From the NCBI RefSeq assembly GCF_028606985.1, contig NZ_CP117416.1, positions 4,314,501-4,378,500 of the forward strand: DNA of 64,000 bases, given 5' to 3'. The notes under the pieces are model-generated. The model saw only the letters and a program-made list of their open reading frames with translations, was not told the DNA's origin and did no database searches. Made by a program: the position numbers and the translations under genes. Position 1 is the first letter of the stretch. Each line of letters starts with the position of its first letter. This document shows, piece after piece, positions 55,042-64,000 of this stretch. Source of the stretch: Paenibacillus kyungheensis (GTDB taxonomy: Bacteria; Bacillota; Bacilli; Paenibacillales; Paenibacillaceae).

Positions 55042-56337
55042 TTACTGTGCTTCTTCTGGTGGAGATATCGGCATATATAGACGAACCGCCAGAGCAAGCA
55101 CCAATGTAATACCTAACATAACACACGAACCGATAATTACCGACCATGAGATCGACCATAATTGAGCGGTCAGCCCTAGAATAAACACAGACAACATTTG
55201 CATAACAGCGGCTACCAGACTATAAATACTACTAATGCGTCCCATCATATCGACAGGTACATGATTTTGATAAAAAGTCATAAATCCTGTATTCATAAAT
55301 GCCATAAAAAAAGCTAATACAAAAAATCCAATCGCTGCACCTGTAAAAGAATCGGATAAGCTATAGATCACATAGCCTGCTCCGAATCCAATCGCCCCGA
55401 CTGCTAACAATATCGTGACAGTTAAACGCTTCACAATCACCATATTTACAAGTGCTCCCACACCTAGTCCTATACCTGCTACACTTACCAGATAACTATA
55501 TTGACTATCTGTACCTGCAAGCACTTCTTTGACAAAAGCAACTTCCATCGAGTCTAGCCCGGCTGCCAATACCATCAGAATTTGAAATAGAAAATAAATA
55601 AGCATTACATTCCAAGCTTGTCGGCTAAATGCTATCACTAATCGCCAATCGTGCTTGATCATTTGCCATGAGCGGTTAGATTTTGCCATTTTAGTAATCG
55701 GCTCTTGGTTAACTGGATGGTCTATTGTAACAGTTCCTTTTTCAAGATCAGGTAATATCCATGTCATAATACTAGAGATACCAAAAGCAACCGCAGTAAC
55801 AAAAATCGCCATTTGCGGACTAGTGATCAAAAATAACAAACCTGCGATCGCTGGGCCAATCAAAAAGGCGCCTGAATGAATCAAACTTTGAATAGAATTA
55901 AAACGTTTACGATGTTCTGTTGGAATCAACTTGGTTGTATATACCATAGAAGTCGGTCTAAAAATAGAACTTGCCATATAGATTACCAGTACTACTGCAT
56001 AGATCAAGCCAATATGATGTAAAAAAGGAAGCGTAAAAATAAGCACTGCTCGAATAAGATCGAAAGTAATCATTAATCGACGTTTATTCAGCCGATCCAC
56101 TACACTTCCTGCCCAACTATTCGTACATAAGGTTGCAAATGGCTTGAGGATATACAGACCTGCGATTGCAAGCGGAGACCCTGACATATCGAGCATAGTA
56201 AGATTGAGTGCAATTAAGAAAATCCAGTCTCCAATATTAGCAATAGCTACACCGGTTAATAAAATCGAAGGATATTTCCAAAAGTGAATATGGTTTTTCC
56301 ATTTAGAGTACTTGCTAGAATGAGGATTAAAAGTCAT
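55042..56337 (-). CDS. MFS transporter (EntS/MFS_3-like)
   Basis: This 431-residue major facilitator protein has twelve predicted helices. The loop VDRLNKRRLMITFDLIRAVLIF near 80-100 is the signature between helices 2 and 3. Patterns match the MFS_3/EntS-like group, which includes siderophore and drug exporters. It lies tail-to-tail with the LysR gene and has AAGGAGA before the ATG. Substrate cannot be inferred; no Fur box was seen upstream. Confidence 0.88.
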   Translation of the reverse strand: MTFNPHSSKYSKWKNHIHFWKYPSILLTGVAIANIGDWIFLIALNLTMLDMSGSPLAIAGLYILKPFATLCTNSWAGSVVDRLNKRRLMITFDLIRAVLIFTLPFLHHIGLIYAVVLVIYMASSIFRPTSMVYTTKLIPTEHRKRFNSIQSLIHSGAFLIGPAIAGLLFLITSPQMAIFVTAVAFGISSIMTWILPDLEKGTVTIDHPVNQEPITKMAKSNRSWQMIKHDWRLVIAFSRQAWNVMLIYFLFQILMVLAAGLDSMEVAFVKEVLAGTDSQYSYLVSVAGIGLGVGALVNMVIVKRLTVTILLAVGAIGFGAGYVIYSLSDSFTGAAIGFFVLAFFMAFMNTGFMTFYQNHVPVDMMGRISSIYSLVAAVMQMLSVFILGLTAQLWSISWSVIIGSCVMLGITLVLALAVRLYMPISPPEEAQ

Positions 56338-56930
56338 TATAATGTCTCCTTAAAGGCAAAGACACGAATCAGGTCATAATCAATCTATGTATATCATTCT
56401 CTTTATCTAACTTATATACTTTGGGATAACTATTGATAGGTCAATCTAGTATATACATAGCTATGGCCTGATCCAGTGTCTATTCCTGATATTTTGGGAT
56501 ATTGTTATTGCTTTTTTATGATAGGTTTGGAGAGGAATTAATATTAGTCGCTGTCGTTGCAATACACTCATAATCAATTCTCCTTTCGTATGGTTTTACA
56601 TAATTTTACTGATTATACCATGCGCAAATCATTTTTTTGGAAAAAGCTTCATTTTTTAAGTGATCAATGTTTATTTTTATTGTGGTGTCACTTTTCTACA
56701 AGATTTAATCTGGATATTTCTGCCCTTGATATAGTCATAACAGCAGTTGTCAGTCTTTTTAAAACATGATAAAGTGAACAAATTCCTACGTGATTATAAC
56801 TTATAAATAAGCGATACATTATATAACATATTGCTAACTTTTTAATATAAATTATAGATCGTTTGCTCAGTAAACATCTTTTTATGTTGCTTCATGTTAC
56901 AATGCCGAATGCTTGGAAGGAGAGATATCG
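56338..56930. other. Intergenic region upstream of the sensor cluster
   Basis: This AT-rich 593-base region is divergent between the MFS and response-regulator genes. A 70-codon frame at 56557-56769 has no ribosome site and an amino-acid make-up typical of AT-rich noncoding DNA. TACAAT at 56898-56903 could be the -10 of the regulator gene, but no good -35 accompanies it. Nothing else was recognised. Confidence 0.6.
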
Positions 56931-58562
56931 ATGTATAAAGTGATGTTAGTTGATGATGAGATGATTATACGTGAAGGTCTCAAGACTCGGATTGATTGGC
57001 AAGCGTACGGATTTGAATTGGCAGGAGATTATGCGAATGGGTTAGAAGCGCAAACAGCTATCGTTGCTGATCCGCCTGATTTGATTATTTCAGATATATG
57101 CATGCCTTTTGTTGATGGATTGGAATTGGCTGAATTTGTTCATCATCACTATCCAGATATCAAAATGATTATCCTGACAGGATTTGATGAATTTGAATAT
57201 GCGAGAAGAGCGATTCGGCTTAAAGTGTCTGATTTTATTCTCAAACCGGTTACAGCCAAAGAGATTCGTGAATTACTCAAACAGATCAAGCTAGAAATGG
57301 ATGATCAACGTCAATTGCATCATAATATCGATCAATTGCATACGCAATGGTCACAAAGTCTTCCATTACTTAAAGAGCGATTCTGGGAAAAGGTATTAAC
57401 TTCAGGAGTCAGTCATACTGAATGGGAGCAACACCGACTTCAATTTGCTTTGCCTTCGTTGTCCTCTGCTTATCAGCTTGTTGTTATTGAACCCGATAAC
57501 GATACGATAACAGATTCTTCTACACAGACTGTTCCACCTGTGCCAGCATTAGTAGATTCACTCTCTTCTATTATTCAAACTATATTACCGGCAGAGTGGG
57601 AATATACTTCGATAGTGTATCAATCCCGGTATGTATATTTATTTTCTTATCCCTCTGTAGATCACTCATCTACACCTGCAATCTTTGAACAGATCACCCA
57701 AACGATTAACCAATTCTATCAATTATCTAGCCAGCAGATCGATACATCTTTTACAATCGGTCTGGCTACCGGATGTACCGATATCACAGACATGCCCCAG
57801 CAATATGAACAAGCGATGCAAGCATTAGAGTATCGGTTTCTTTTCGGTACAGGTACTCTTTTATCTTTTGCCGATCTACAACAATCCTCCTCTCCTATAC
57901 CAGATATCGATTGGGAAAAAGAAATTGTAACTCATCTTAGCAACAATGATCTAGAAGAAGCACAACGTTTATCTGCTCAGATGGCACAGCAAATGATTAC
58001 CCGGCGAACATCGCCTACAGAATGTATTTTACAATTTCGTCAGATCGCTTTGCGTATCCAAGATTGGTTACAGCAATTAGGATTAGGTTCTATATTAAGT
58101 ACGTTTGTAAATCAACCGCAATGGTTAACTGCTCCCACACTGCAACAGATCTTGCAAGAATGGTTTGCTGTGTTAGATCATGTGTCTGCGCATTTGAACA
58201 AACAAATACAGATCAATAGTCAGCAACATATTCAAAAAGCGATCTATTATATCGAGCAACATTATGCAGAAGCTCATTTATCATTACAAGACATCTGTAG
58301 TCATGTGTTGATGAGTACAAGCAGTTTTAGTCAAGCATTTAAGCAATATACAGAAGTGACTTATGTAGAATATCTTACTCGTATTCGAATCGATAAAGCC
58401 AAACAATTACTGCGTTTAACCGAATACAAATTTTATCAAATCGCTGAAAAAGTAGGCTATACCGATCCTAATTATTTCAGTTCTTCTTTTAAAAAACATA
58501 CCGGTATAACGCCCAAGCAATACCGGGAACAGCATCGTCATGTAAAGGAGTTGTACAGATAA
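56931..58562 (+). CDS. AraC-type response regulator (YesN-like)
   Basis: This 543-residue regulator has a receiver domain (1-125, Asp55 in IISDICMP, acidic pair at 8-9, Lys in LKPVT), a long central region and an AraC-type DNA-binding domain at about 440-540 ending KKHTGITPKQYREQ. ATG at 56931 is chosen, with GGAAGGAGAG upstream; a TTG six codons earlier lies within that site. The kinase gene starts immediately after its stop codon. It likely activates the adjacent sugar transport genes. Confidence 0.93.
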   Translation: MYKVMLVDDEMIIREGLKTRIDWQAYGFELAGDYANGLEAQTAIVADPPDLIISDICMPFVDGLELAEFVHHHYPDIKMIILTGFDEFEYARRAIRLKVSDFILKPVTAKEIRELLKQIKLEMDDQRQLHHNIDQLHTQWSQSLPLLKERFWEKVLTSGVSHTEWEQHRLQFALPSLSSAYQLVVIEPDNDTITDSSTQTVPPVPALVDSLSSIIQTILPAEWEYTSIVYQSRYVYLFSYPSVDHSSTPAIFEQITQTINQFYQLSSQQIDTSFTIGLATGCTDITDMPQQYEQAMQALEYRFLFGTGTLLSFADLQQSSSPIPDIDWEKEIVTHLSNNDLEEAQRLSAQMAQQMITRRTSPTECILQFRQIALRIQDWLQQLGLGSILSTFVNQPQWLTAPTLQQILQEWFAVLDHVSAHLNKQIQINSQQHIQKAIYYIEQHYAEAHLSLQDICSHVLMSTSSFSQAFKQYTEVTYVEYLTRIRIDKAKQLLRLTEYKFYQIAEKVGYTDPNYFSSSFKKHTGITPKQYREQHRHVKELYR

Positions 58563-60347
58563 ATGTTACGTGATCTATTCAGAATCTTTACCACCTGGAA
58601 ATGGAAAAGCTTGACGACCAGCTTACTGGTTGCTTTTTCCGGTCTGATTCTGATCGTGATCGCAATTATCAGTCTTAACAATTATCGGTTGACTGTCGAT
58701 GCCGCAGAACAGAATTCTCAGGTGTATATTCAAGAGATTATGCGTCAGGTGAATACGAATATCCAGACGTATATTGATAATATGGAAAATATCTCATTGC
58801 TTGCTTTGACCAATAAAGATGTGACCTACTATATTTCTAGCAATAGCTTTATCGGCAAAAATGATATTCGTCCTTATGAGAAACGTATTTCCGATTTATT
58901 TCAAAATATTCTCTACAGTCGCAATGATATCGCTTCGATTATGGTGTTTGGTTACAATGGGCGTACTGTATCTGATCGGCGGATCACTGCACTTAACCCT
59001 AATATTGATCCTAAGCAACAATCATGGTATATCAATGCGCAAAAAATGAATGGCAAATCGATCGTATCTCCCCCTCATATTCAAAATGTGATTAGTGGCG
59101 AATACCGCTGGGTCGTTTCTTTAAGTCGTGAACTTAAAAGTAATGATGGTATAACACCTGAAGGCATTTTTTTGGTCGATCTGAATTTGAGCGTTATTGA
59201 TAAATTATGTAGTCAGATTTATTTAGGCAAAAAAGGCTATGTATTTATTGTAGATGGTACAGGCAATATTATTTATCATCCTCAGCAACAATTGTTGTAT
59301 AGCAATCTAGCGACAGAAGAGATTCCGCAAGTGTTGACTACAGCAAGTGGTCAATCGTTTACTGCTGATGATAATAAAGGCAAACGGATCTATTCTGTAC
59401 AAGATACCGGATTAGGTTGGAAAATCGTAGGCGTGACTTATAGTGATGATCTGATCGCTAACAAATCTTCGATTCAACATTCGATTTTACTGTATGCTCT
59501 GCTTGGGATCGGTATCTCTATTATCATCTCTCTGCTATTATCGTTGCATCTGACCAAGCCTATCAAACGGTTGCAACAAGATATGAAGCAAGTCGAACTA
59601 GGTAATTTTCATATTCAGACCTCTATTGAAGAAGATAATGAAATTAATCAATTGGGGCAATCATTTAATGTGATGGTCAATGAAATTAAACATCTGATGG
59701 ATGAGACTGTACAGACTAGCGAACAAAAGCGCAAAACTGAACTTTTGTTATTACAGGCACAGATTAATCCTCACTTTCTCTATAACACACTCGATTCTAT
59801 CATCTGGATGGCAGAACAAGAAAAGCATGAAGAAGTAGTCGATATGACATCTGCTCTTGCCAAAATGTTCCGTGCTAGTATTACACGTGATCAAGAATTA
59901 GTATCAATTCGGGTAGAGATTGAACATATACGTCATTATTTATTTATTCAGAAAATGCGATATCGTGAACAATTGGATTATGTATTTGATATCCCTTCAG
60001 ATATACTGCAATACAAAACGGTCAAAATTCTGCTTCAACCGTTTATCGAAAATGCAATTTATCATGGAATACGTAGTAAGACTACACCCGGTATCATCTA
60101 TATCTCAGCACGGCAAGAACAAGATGACTTGCTGTTTGAAGTGCGAGATAACGGACTTGGTATGACTACTGAGCGTCTTGCTCAAGTCAATAAGGGCACA
60201 GTAGCTACTAATACACAGCATGGGATCGGCATTGGCAATGTTAATGAACGGATACAGCTTTATTTTGGAGCAACGTACGGTATGAGTATACACAGTGTAT
60301 TAGGAGAAGGTACCGTTGTGACGATTCGCGTACCTGCTATTTTGTGA
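58563..60347 (+). CDS. Sensor histidine kinase (LytS/YesM class)
   Basis: This 594-residue kinase has helices at about 17-40 and 303-325 flanking a dCache-like outside domain. HAMP follows (about 327-380), then the His_kinase motif QINPHFLYNTLDS with His404 and an HATPase domain with DNGLGM and GIGIGNV boxes. Its ATG directly follows the regulator stop codon (TAAATG). Two extracytoplasmic binding-protein genes follow in the same operon, probably helping it sense sugar. Confidence 0.93.
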   Translation: MLRDLFRIFTTWKWKSLTTSLLVAFSGLILIVIAIISLNNYRLTVDAAEQNSQVYIQEIMRQVNTNIQTYIDNMENISLLALTNKDVTYYISSNSFIGKNDIRPYEKRISDLFQNILYSRNDIASIMVFGYNGRTVSDRRITALNPNIDPKQQSWYINAQKMNGKSIVSPPHIQNVISGEYRWVVSLSRELKSNDGITPEGIFLVDLNLSVIDKLCSQIYLGKKGYVFIVDGTGNIIYHPQQQLLYSNLATEEIPQVLTTASGQSFTADDNKGKRIYSVQDTGLGWKIVGVTYSDDLIANKSSIQHSILLYALLGIGISIIISLLLSLHLTKPIKRLQQDMKQVELGNFHIQTSIEEDNEINQLGQSFNVMVNEIKHLMDETVQTSEQKRKTELLLLQAQINPHFLYNTLDSIIWMAEQEKHEEVVDMTSALAKMFRASITRDQELVSIRVEIEHIRHYLFIQKMRYREQLDYVFDIPSDILQYKTVKILLQPFIENAIYHGIRSKTTPGIIYISARQEQDDLLFEVRDNGLGMTTERLAQVNKGTVATNTQHGIGIGNVNERIQLYFGATYGMSIHSVLGEGTVVTIRVPAIL

Positions 60348-60369
60348 CCTACAGAAAGTGAGATTGAGT

Positions 60370-61353
60370 ATGAGGAATCAACGTATTAGCTGGTGGATCG
60401 CCATTTTACTGGTAGCCGGTGCGCTGTATATTATCAGTTATTTTGTCTGGTTTACTTCTACTGCTGAAGAAGAAGGAACGATTATGATTATTCTTAAGTC
60501 CAATAGTCCTCAATCCGACTTCTGGCAGACAGTTCGTAGCGGTGCAGAAGAAGCTGCCAAAGAAAAAGGAATTCAATTTCTTGTATCCGGGCCTTTAGAT
60601 GATACAGATATCAATAATCAGTTAAATGCTCTTCAAAATGCACTTGTGATCAAGCCCCTTGCTGTCGTTATCGCACCGTTAAATGATAAGCGTGTGTTGG
60701 CTGGTATTACTCGACTACAAAATGCTCGTATTCCTGTAGTCGTTATGGATACTCCTTTACCTGTTAATAATGCTCCTTCTTCTGTATCCAGCGATCATGT
60801 ACAGATGGGAATGCAAGCAGGAAGAATGGCAGCTTATCAGACCAATACTTCACCTTATGTTGCGATTATCGGCGATTATCAATCCTCCAGTATTTTCAAA
60901 GCACGTGAGCAAGGAATCAAGCAAGTACTAGGCAATATGCCTCATCATCGTACTGTCACTTATTATTCAGGAGAATCTGAACAACTAGCCTATGTATTAA
61001 CCAACAAATTATTAGATGAATATCCACGTCCTAATGCATTAATCGTGATGAACGAGCCCATCGCTGTCGGTGCAGCACGAGCACTCAAAGAACGTCATTT
61101 GGATTCGATAATGTTTATCGCTTTTGATAGTTCTTTTTACGAGATCGAATTGTTGGAAGAAAAAACGCTAGATGCTTTGATTGTACAAAAGCCTTTTAAT
61201 ATGGGTTATTTGGCTGTACAAAAAGCTCTCACTGATCCAAGTGTGCTGGATAGCCAACACTCGGTGACAATGATTCCTTCTACCGTTATTACACCAACAA
61301 CTATGTATACTCCTGAAAATCAAAAGTTATTGTTTCCCTTTTATGAAAAATAA
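60370..61353 (+). CDS. Membrane-anchored sugar-binding protein (XylFII/RbsB-like sensor component)
   Basis: This periplasmic-binding-protein type I homologue of about 327 residues is held by an N-terminal helix (about 8-28) without a lipobox Cys. The sugar-binding fold is clear: SDFWQTVRSGAEEAAKEKGI near 55, NALVIKPLAVVIAP near 88, VVVMDTPLP near 115 and IAFDSSFYEIELL near 252. Being tethered and encoded after a LytS-type kinase, it resembles the XylFII sensor of Clostridium, which binds xylose and signals through LytS. I chose ATG 60370 over GTG 60358, since AAAGTGAG is better spaced. Ligand unknown. Confidence 0.82.
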   Translation: MRNQRISWWIAILLVAGALYIISYFVWFTSTAEEEGTIMIILKSNSPQSDFWQTVRSGAEEAAKEKGIQFLVSGPLDDTDINNQLNALQNALVIKPLAVVIAPLNDKRVLAGITRLQNARIPVVVMDTPLPVNNAPSSVSSDHVQMGMQAGRMAAYQTNTSPYVAIIGDYQSSSIFKAREQGIKQVLGNMPHHRTVTYYSGESEQLAYVLTNKLLDEYPRPNALIVMNEPIAVGAARALKERHLDSIMFIAFDSSFYEIELLEEKTLDALIVQKPFNMGYLAVQKALTDPSVLDSQHSVTMIPSTVITPTTMYTPENQKLLFPFYEK

Positions 61354-61372
61354 AACAGAAGGATAGGTAGAT

Positions 61373-62662
61373 ATGCGAGCAAATCGTTGGATAGATTTTC
61401 GAATCACTAGCTTGTTGATACTGGTTCTTCTATTAAGTGGTTGTAGTTCTTCTGCTGTCACACCTGTTCCTGTAGGAAATACTGAACAACAAGCAGTGAT
61501 CAAATTTGTAGCCGCTGAATACAGTTCAAGCACCAAGCCTGTACTTGAACGATTAGTTCGTAATTTTATGCGTGAAAATCCTTCAATTACGGTAGAGCTG
61601 CAAGTGGTCAATTGGGATCTTATTGATGGCGTGTATACTTCGATGATTAGTGAAGGACAACCTCCTGACTTACTTAATATGAATATGTATGCTCGCTTCG
61701 GGCATGATCAATTGCTGAACAATATGGATGAACTGATTTCAGAAGATCTAAAAAATAAACTTTCTCCTCATTTGTTAAAGCTTGATCGTATTGACGGACA
61801 ACAATATGCGATTCCTTATGTAGCGACTATTCGCAAATTATATTATGAACAAAATCTGTTTCGACAAGCAGGCATATCATCACCGCCACAGACATGGTCT
61901 CAATTGACCAAAGATGCTACCAAATTGAAAGCAATCGGTGCGTATGGCTTTGGTGTTGATTTAACAGATAACGAGATCCCTGCCTATTTATCTTATTTCT
62001 TTTTTGGAGCAGGTGGCGGTTGGATGAAAAATGGAAAATGGGATATCAATTCTCCTCAAAATGTTACTGGTCTGACGTATCTCAAACATTTATACACTAA
62101 AGGTCTGACTGATCCTGAACCTACAGTTACGATTCGAGACGAGAAACAGCGTATTTTGGGAGATGGGCAATTAGGCATGATGATTAGTGGTAATTATTTT
62201 GCGGCTGTTACAGAACGTGAATTTCCAAATACAGCGTGGGGTAGTGGCATGATTCCTGTAAAAGATGGACAACCTGAAATGAATTTTGGGGTTCAAGATG
62301 TTATGTTATCATTCAAAACAGATCATACGAATAAAGAAGCATTATCTACTTTTTTGGATTATTTGTACAATGACGAGAATTATGAAAATATTATCCGTCA
62401 AGAAGGAATGATCCCTGTTACAACCACTGTTGCGAATAAATTATCTTTAGAAAATCCATTGATGGAAGCTGATATCAATCGACTACAAAAAGCTTACTTT
62501 TACCCATTGCAACAACCAGAATGGGGAGATATTATGGCATTAACTCGCAAAATGGGTAATGCTATTTTATACAATGGAATCACCCCTCAAGCCGCTTTGG
62601 ATCAAGTACAACAATATGCGGAACGACAACAAACGCTTTATCAAAACCCTACTCATCCGTAA
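61373..62662 (+). CDS. Sugar-binding lipoprotein (family 1 type)
   Basis: This 429-residue binding protein has a lipoprotein signal ending LLSGC (Cys24), then the typical VLERLVRNFMRENPSITVELQ start of maltose/oligosaccharide-type binding proteins, and W- and Y-rich sugar-contact segments. It follows the tethered binding protein by 19 bases, with AAGGATAGG before the ATG. It may be a further sensory component or the first part of an importer. Permease genes are not visible before the window ends. Confidence 0.88.
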   Translation: MRANRWIDFRITSLLILVLLLSGCSSSAVTPVPVGNTEQQAVIKFVAAEYSSSTKPVLERLVRNFMRENPSITVELQVVNWDLIDGVYTSMISEGQPPDLLNMNMYARFGHDQLLNNMDELISEDLKNKLSPHLLKLDRIDGQQYAIPYVATIRKLYYEQNLFRQAGISSPPQTWSQLTKDATKLKAIGAYGFGVDLTDNEIPAYLSYFFFGAGGGWMKNGKWDINSPQNVTGLTYLKHLYTKGLTDPEPTVTIRDEKQRILGDGQLGMMISGNYFAAVTEREFPNTAWGSGMIPVKDGQPEMNFGVQDVMLSFKTDHTNKEALSTFLDYLYNDENYENIIRQEGMIPVTTTVANKLSLENPLMEADINRLQKAYFYPLQQPEWGDIMALTRKMGNAILYNGITPQAALDQVQQYAERQQTLYQNPTHP

Positions 62663-62871
62663 TATATATCACTTATATAACATATTAAGTAACTATATTT
62701 AACTTAAAGTTCATGAAATTCTATAAAATCTCGTAAAATATTCAAGATTTAAAATAATATATTCAATATATTTGCATAATCAAATCCCTTATGATAAACA
62801 CAGACGCCAAATCGTTGTATTGCTAACACAAAGGCGTGATTTAAATTATCAATTAGGGGGTTTGATTTTTT
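62663..62871 (+). other. Leader region of the last binding-protein gene
   Basis: An AT-rich 209-base gap. It contains a weak inverted repeat TTAAGT/ACTTAA (62684-62706) and ACGCC...GGCGT (about 62804-62837) that could form a stem-loop in the leader. It probably holds the promoter controlled by the upstream response regulator. Confidence 0.5.
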
Positions 62872-64000
62872 ATGTCATGGAAAAAAAGATTATCTGTATT
62901 AAGTGCAGCGGCATTGCTGACTGTATTTACATTATCAGGTTGTGGCAGTAGCAACGATTCAGCAAGCGGAACGGCAAGTACAGGAACAACTGCTTCATCC
63001 GGTAAAGGTCTTACTGGAGACTTTGAAGTTCAATATTTTGTAGGCGGTTATGGCGATGCCTGGTGGAAAAAAGTTGTAGAAGAATTCCAAACCGCTAACC
63101 CCGATCTGAAGATTAAAGTCAGCGCAGGACCGAAAATCAATGATCAAATGAAACCCCGCTGGATTGGTGGTAATCCACCCGATTTCGTTTATATCGATGG
63201 CGCAGGTCTGAATGCTCGTCAAATGATTGAAGACGGACAATTGGAAGACTTAACGGAATGGTACAAAACAGCCAAAACAGTAGACGGTGATCTAATCTCT
63301 GAATCTCTTACTCAAGCACCGGAAGATTACGATGGCAAAACATACAATATTCCACTCGCTTTAAGCTCATGGGGTATTTTCTGGGATCAAAAATTGTTTG
63401 CTGATAATAATTGGAAAGCGCCAACAGACTTCGATTCATTCATATCTGTAAGCAAAGAAATCAAAGCAAAAGGAATCACTCCTTTTATCCATACCGGTAT
63501 TTATCCTTATTACATCAACAACTCTATTTTGTATCCAGCTATGGTATCTGCTAACAATGATGACTTTTCCATTTTGCAGAAAATAGCCGCTAATGATCCA
63601 GAAGCTTTCAAAAGCCCGGCTATTATGACTGCACTAAACCAAATTGTGACTATGCGTGATGACGGAATTATCGATCCGGCTGCTGTACAGCTTAATCATA
63701 CCGATTCACAAATGTTATTCCTGCAACACAAAGATGCTTTTATCGCTAATGGATTATGGATGCCTAATGAAATGTCCAAAGATGTACCTGAAGGTTTCGA
63801 CTTTGGATTTATGCCATCGATCACACAGAAACCAGGTGGTAAATCGATCGCTGTTACTTCTACAGCTACCGTTGGTGTAGCATCTAAAGCCAAAAATAAA
63901 GAAGCAGCTTATGCGTTTATTCAATTTATTTTTGCCAAAAAACAAGCTTCTCAATGGGCTGAATTAAGCGGAGCTCCTTCCAATATCAAAGGAGATATCA
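62872..64000 (+). CDS. Carbohydrate ABC transporter substrate-binding lipoprotein (partial, cut by window end)
   Basis: The first 376 codons are present and open to the window edge. The lipoprotein signal ends LSGC (Cys24), followed by a Ser/Thr/Gly linker and a family-1 sugar-binding fold: WWKKVVEEFQTANPDLKIKV near 65, NPPDFVYIDGAG near 103, and a conserved AVTSTATVGVASKAKNKEAAYAF segment near 327-349. The pattern recalls NgcE-type binding proteins. AGGGGGTTTGATTTTTT precedes the ATG. It is the likely transport target of the upstream two-component system; permease genes should follow beyond the window. Confidence 0.88.
   Translation, partial: MSWKKRLSVLSAAALLTVFTLSGCGSSNDSASGTASTGTTASSGKGLTGDFEVQYFVGGYGDAWWKKVVEEFQTANPDLKIKVSAGPKINDQMKPRWIGGNPPDFVYIDGAGLNARQMIEDGQLEDLTEWYKTAKTVDGDLISESLTQAPEDYDGKTYNIPLALSSWGIFWDQKLFADNNWKAPTDFDSFISVSKEIKAKGITPFIHTGIYPYYINNSILYPAMVSANNDDFSILQKIAANDPEAFKSPAIMTALNQIVTMRDDGIIDPAAVQLNHTDSQMLFLQHKDAFIANGLWMPNEMSKDVPEGFDFGFMPSITQKPGGKSIAVTSTATVGVASKAKNKEAAYAFIQFIFAKKQASQWAELSGAPSNIKGDI

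Noticed and set aside
56557..56769. 70-codon frame upstream of the response regulator
   Set aside because: No ribosome site, and an aromatic-rich composition as expected from AT-rich noncoding DNA.

Overview
The window looks like chromosomal DNA of a Firmicute of the Paenibacillus type. Pointers are the moderately low GC, strong GGAGG-type ribosome sites, TTG and GTG starts, YesM/YesN-like sensor pairs beside lipoprotein sugar-binding proteins, a CuA-less quinol oxidase, a GlpP-type antitermination system, CcpA (cre) and Fur sites, and the YqkE/YqkF neighbourhood known from Bacillus. I see no rRNA, tRNA, CRISPR array, prophage or insertion sequence. Both ends are cut inside genes: a gene tail at 3-77 and a binding-protein gene running off the right end.

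Left part (1-19 kb). The xylose genes xylA and xylB lie opposite xylR, with a cre site and a candidate XylR operator between them. A redox pair follows (glutaredoxin-like protein, trxB). Next is a 4-deoxy-uronate (pectin or glycosaminoglycan breakdown) operon: kduI, a DeoR-type regulator, kduD and a TIM-barrel isomerase. Then comes a two-component system followed by a cell-surface glycosylation group: a PMT/ArnT-like glycosyltransferase with a large Gly/Ser/Thr-rich insert, a polyprenyl-phosphate GT2, GtrA and GalU.

Middle (19-50 kb). The four-subunit aa3-600/bo3-type quinol oxidase is followed by a carbohydrate block read on the minus strand: sensor kinase, AraC-type regulator, LplB/LplC-like permeases, binding protein and a cytoplasmic GH95 fucosidase. 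After peptide deformylase come a MarR regulator with a clear palindromic operator, a thioredoxin-like protein, a Fur-box-controlled esterase (probable siderophore hydrolase), a ZIP transporter, YqkF, YwbE, YqkE, a CNNM/CorC-type Mg2+ protein and glpD. A Fur-controlled siderophore-binding lipoprotein sits between glpD and glpFK. glpP lies upstream of glpF, and both glpD and glpF have leader terminators sharing a GGAGAG-CCACG element, the expected GlpP antitermination targets.

Right part (50-64 kb). A cysteine-free Rrf2 regulator has its 5' leader made almost entirely of 20 perfect copies of a hexamer. ppaC, two LysR regulators each opposite a small enzyme gene (rhodanese, O-methyltransferase) and an MFS exporter follow. 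The window ends with a sugar-sensing group: response regulator, sensor kinase, a membrane-anchored periplasmic-binding-protein homologue, a lipoprotein binding protein, and a second lipoprotein binding protein cut by the window edge.

The most unusual signals are the (TTGATG)20 leader tract at 50448-50567, the multi-hairpin element between xylA and xylB, and the multi-component extracellular sensor at 56.9-62.7 kb.
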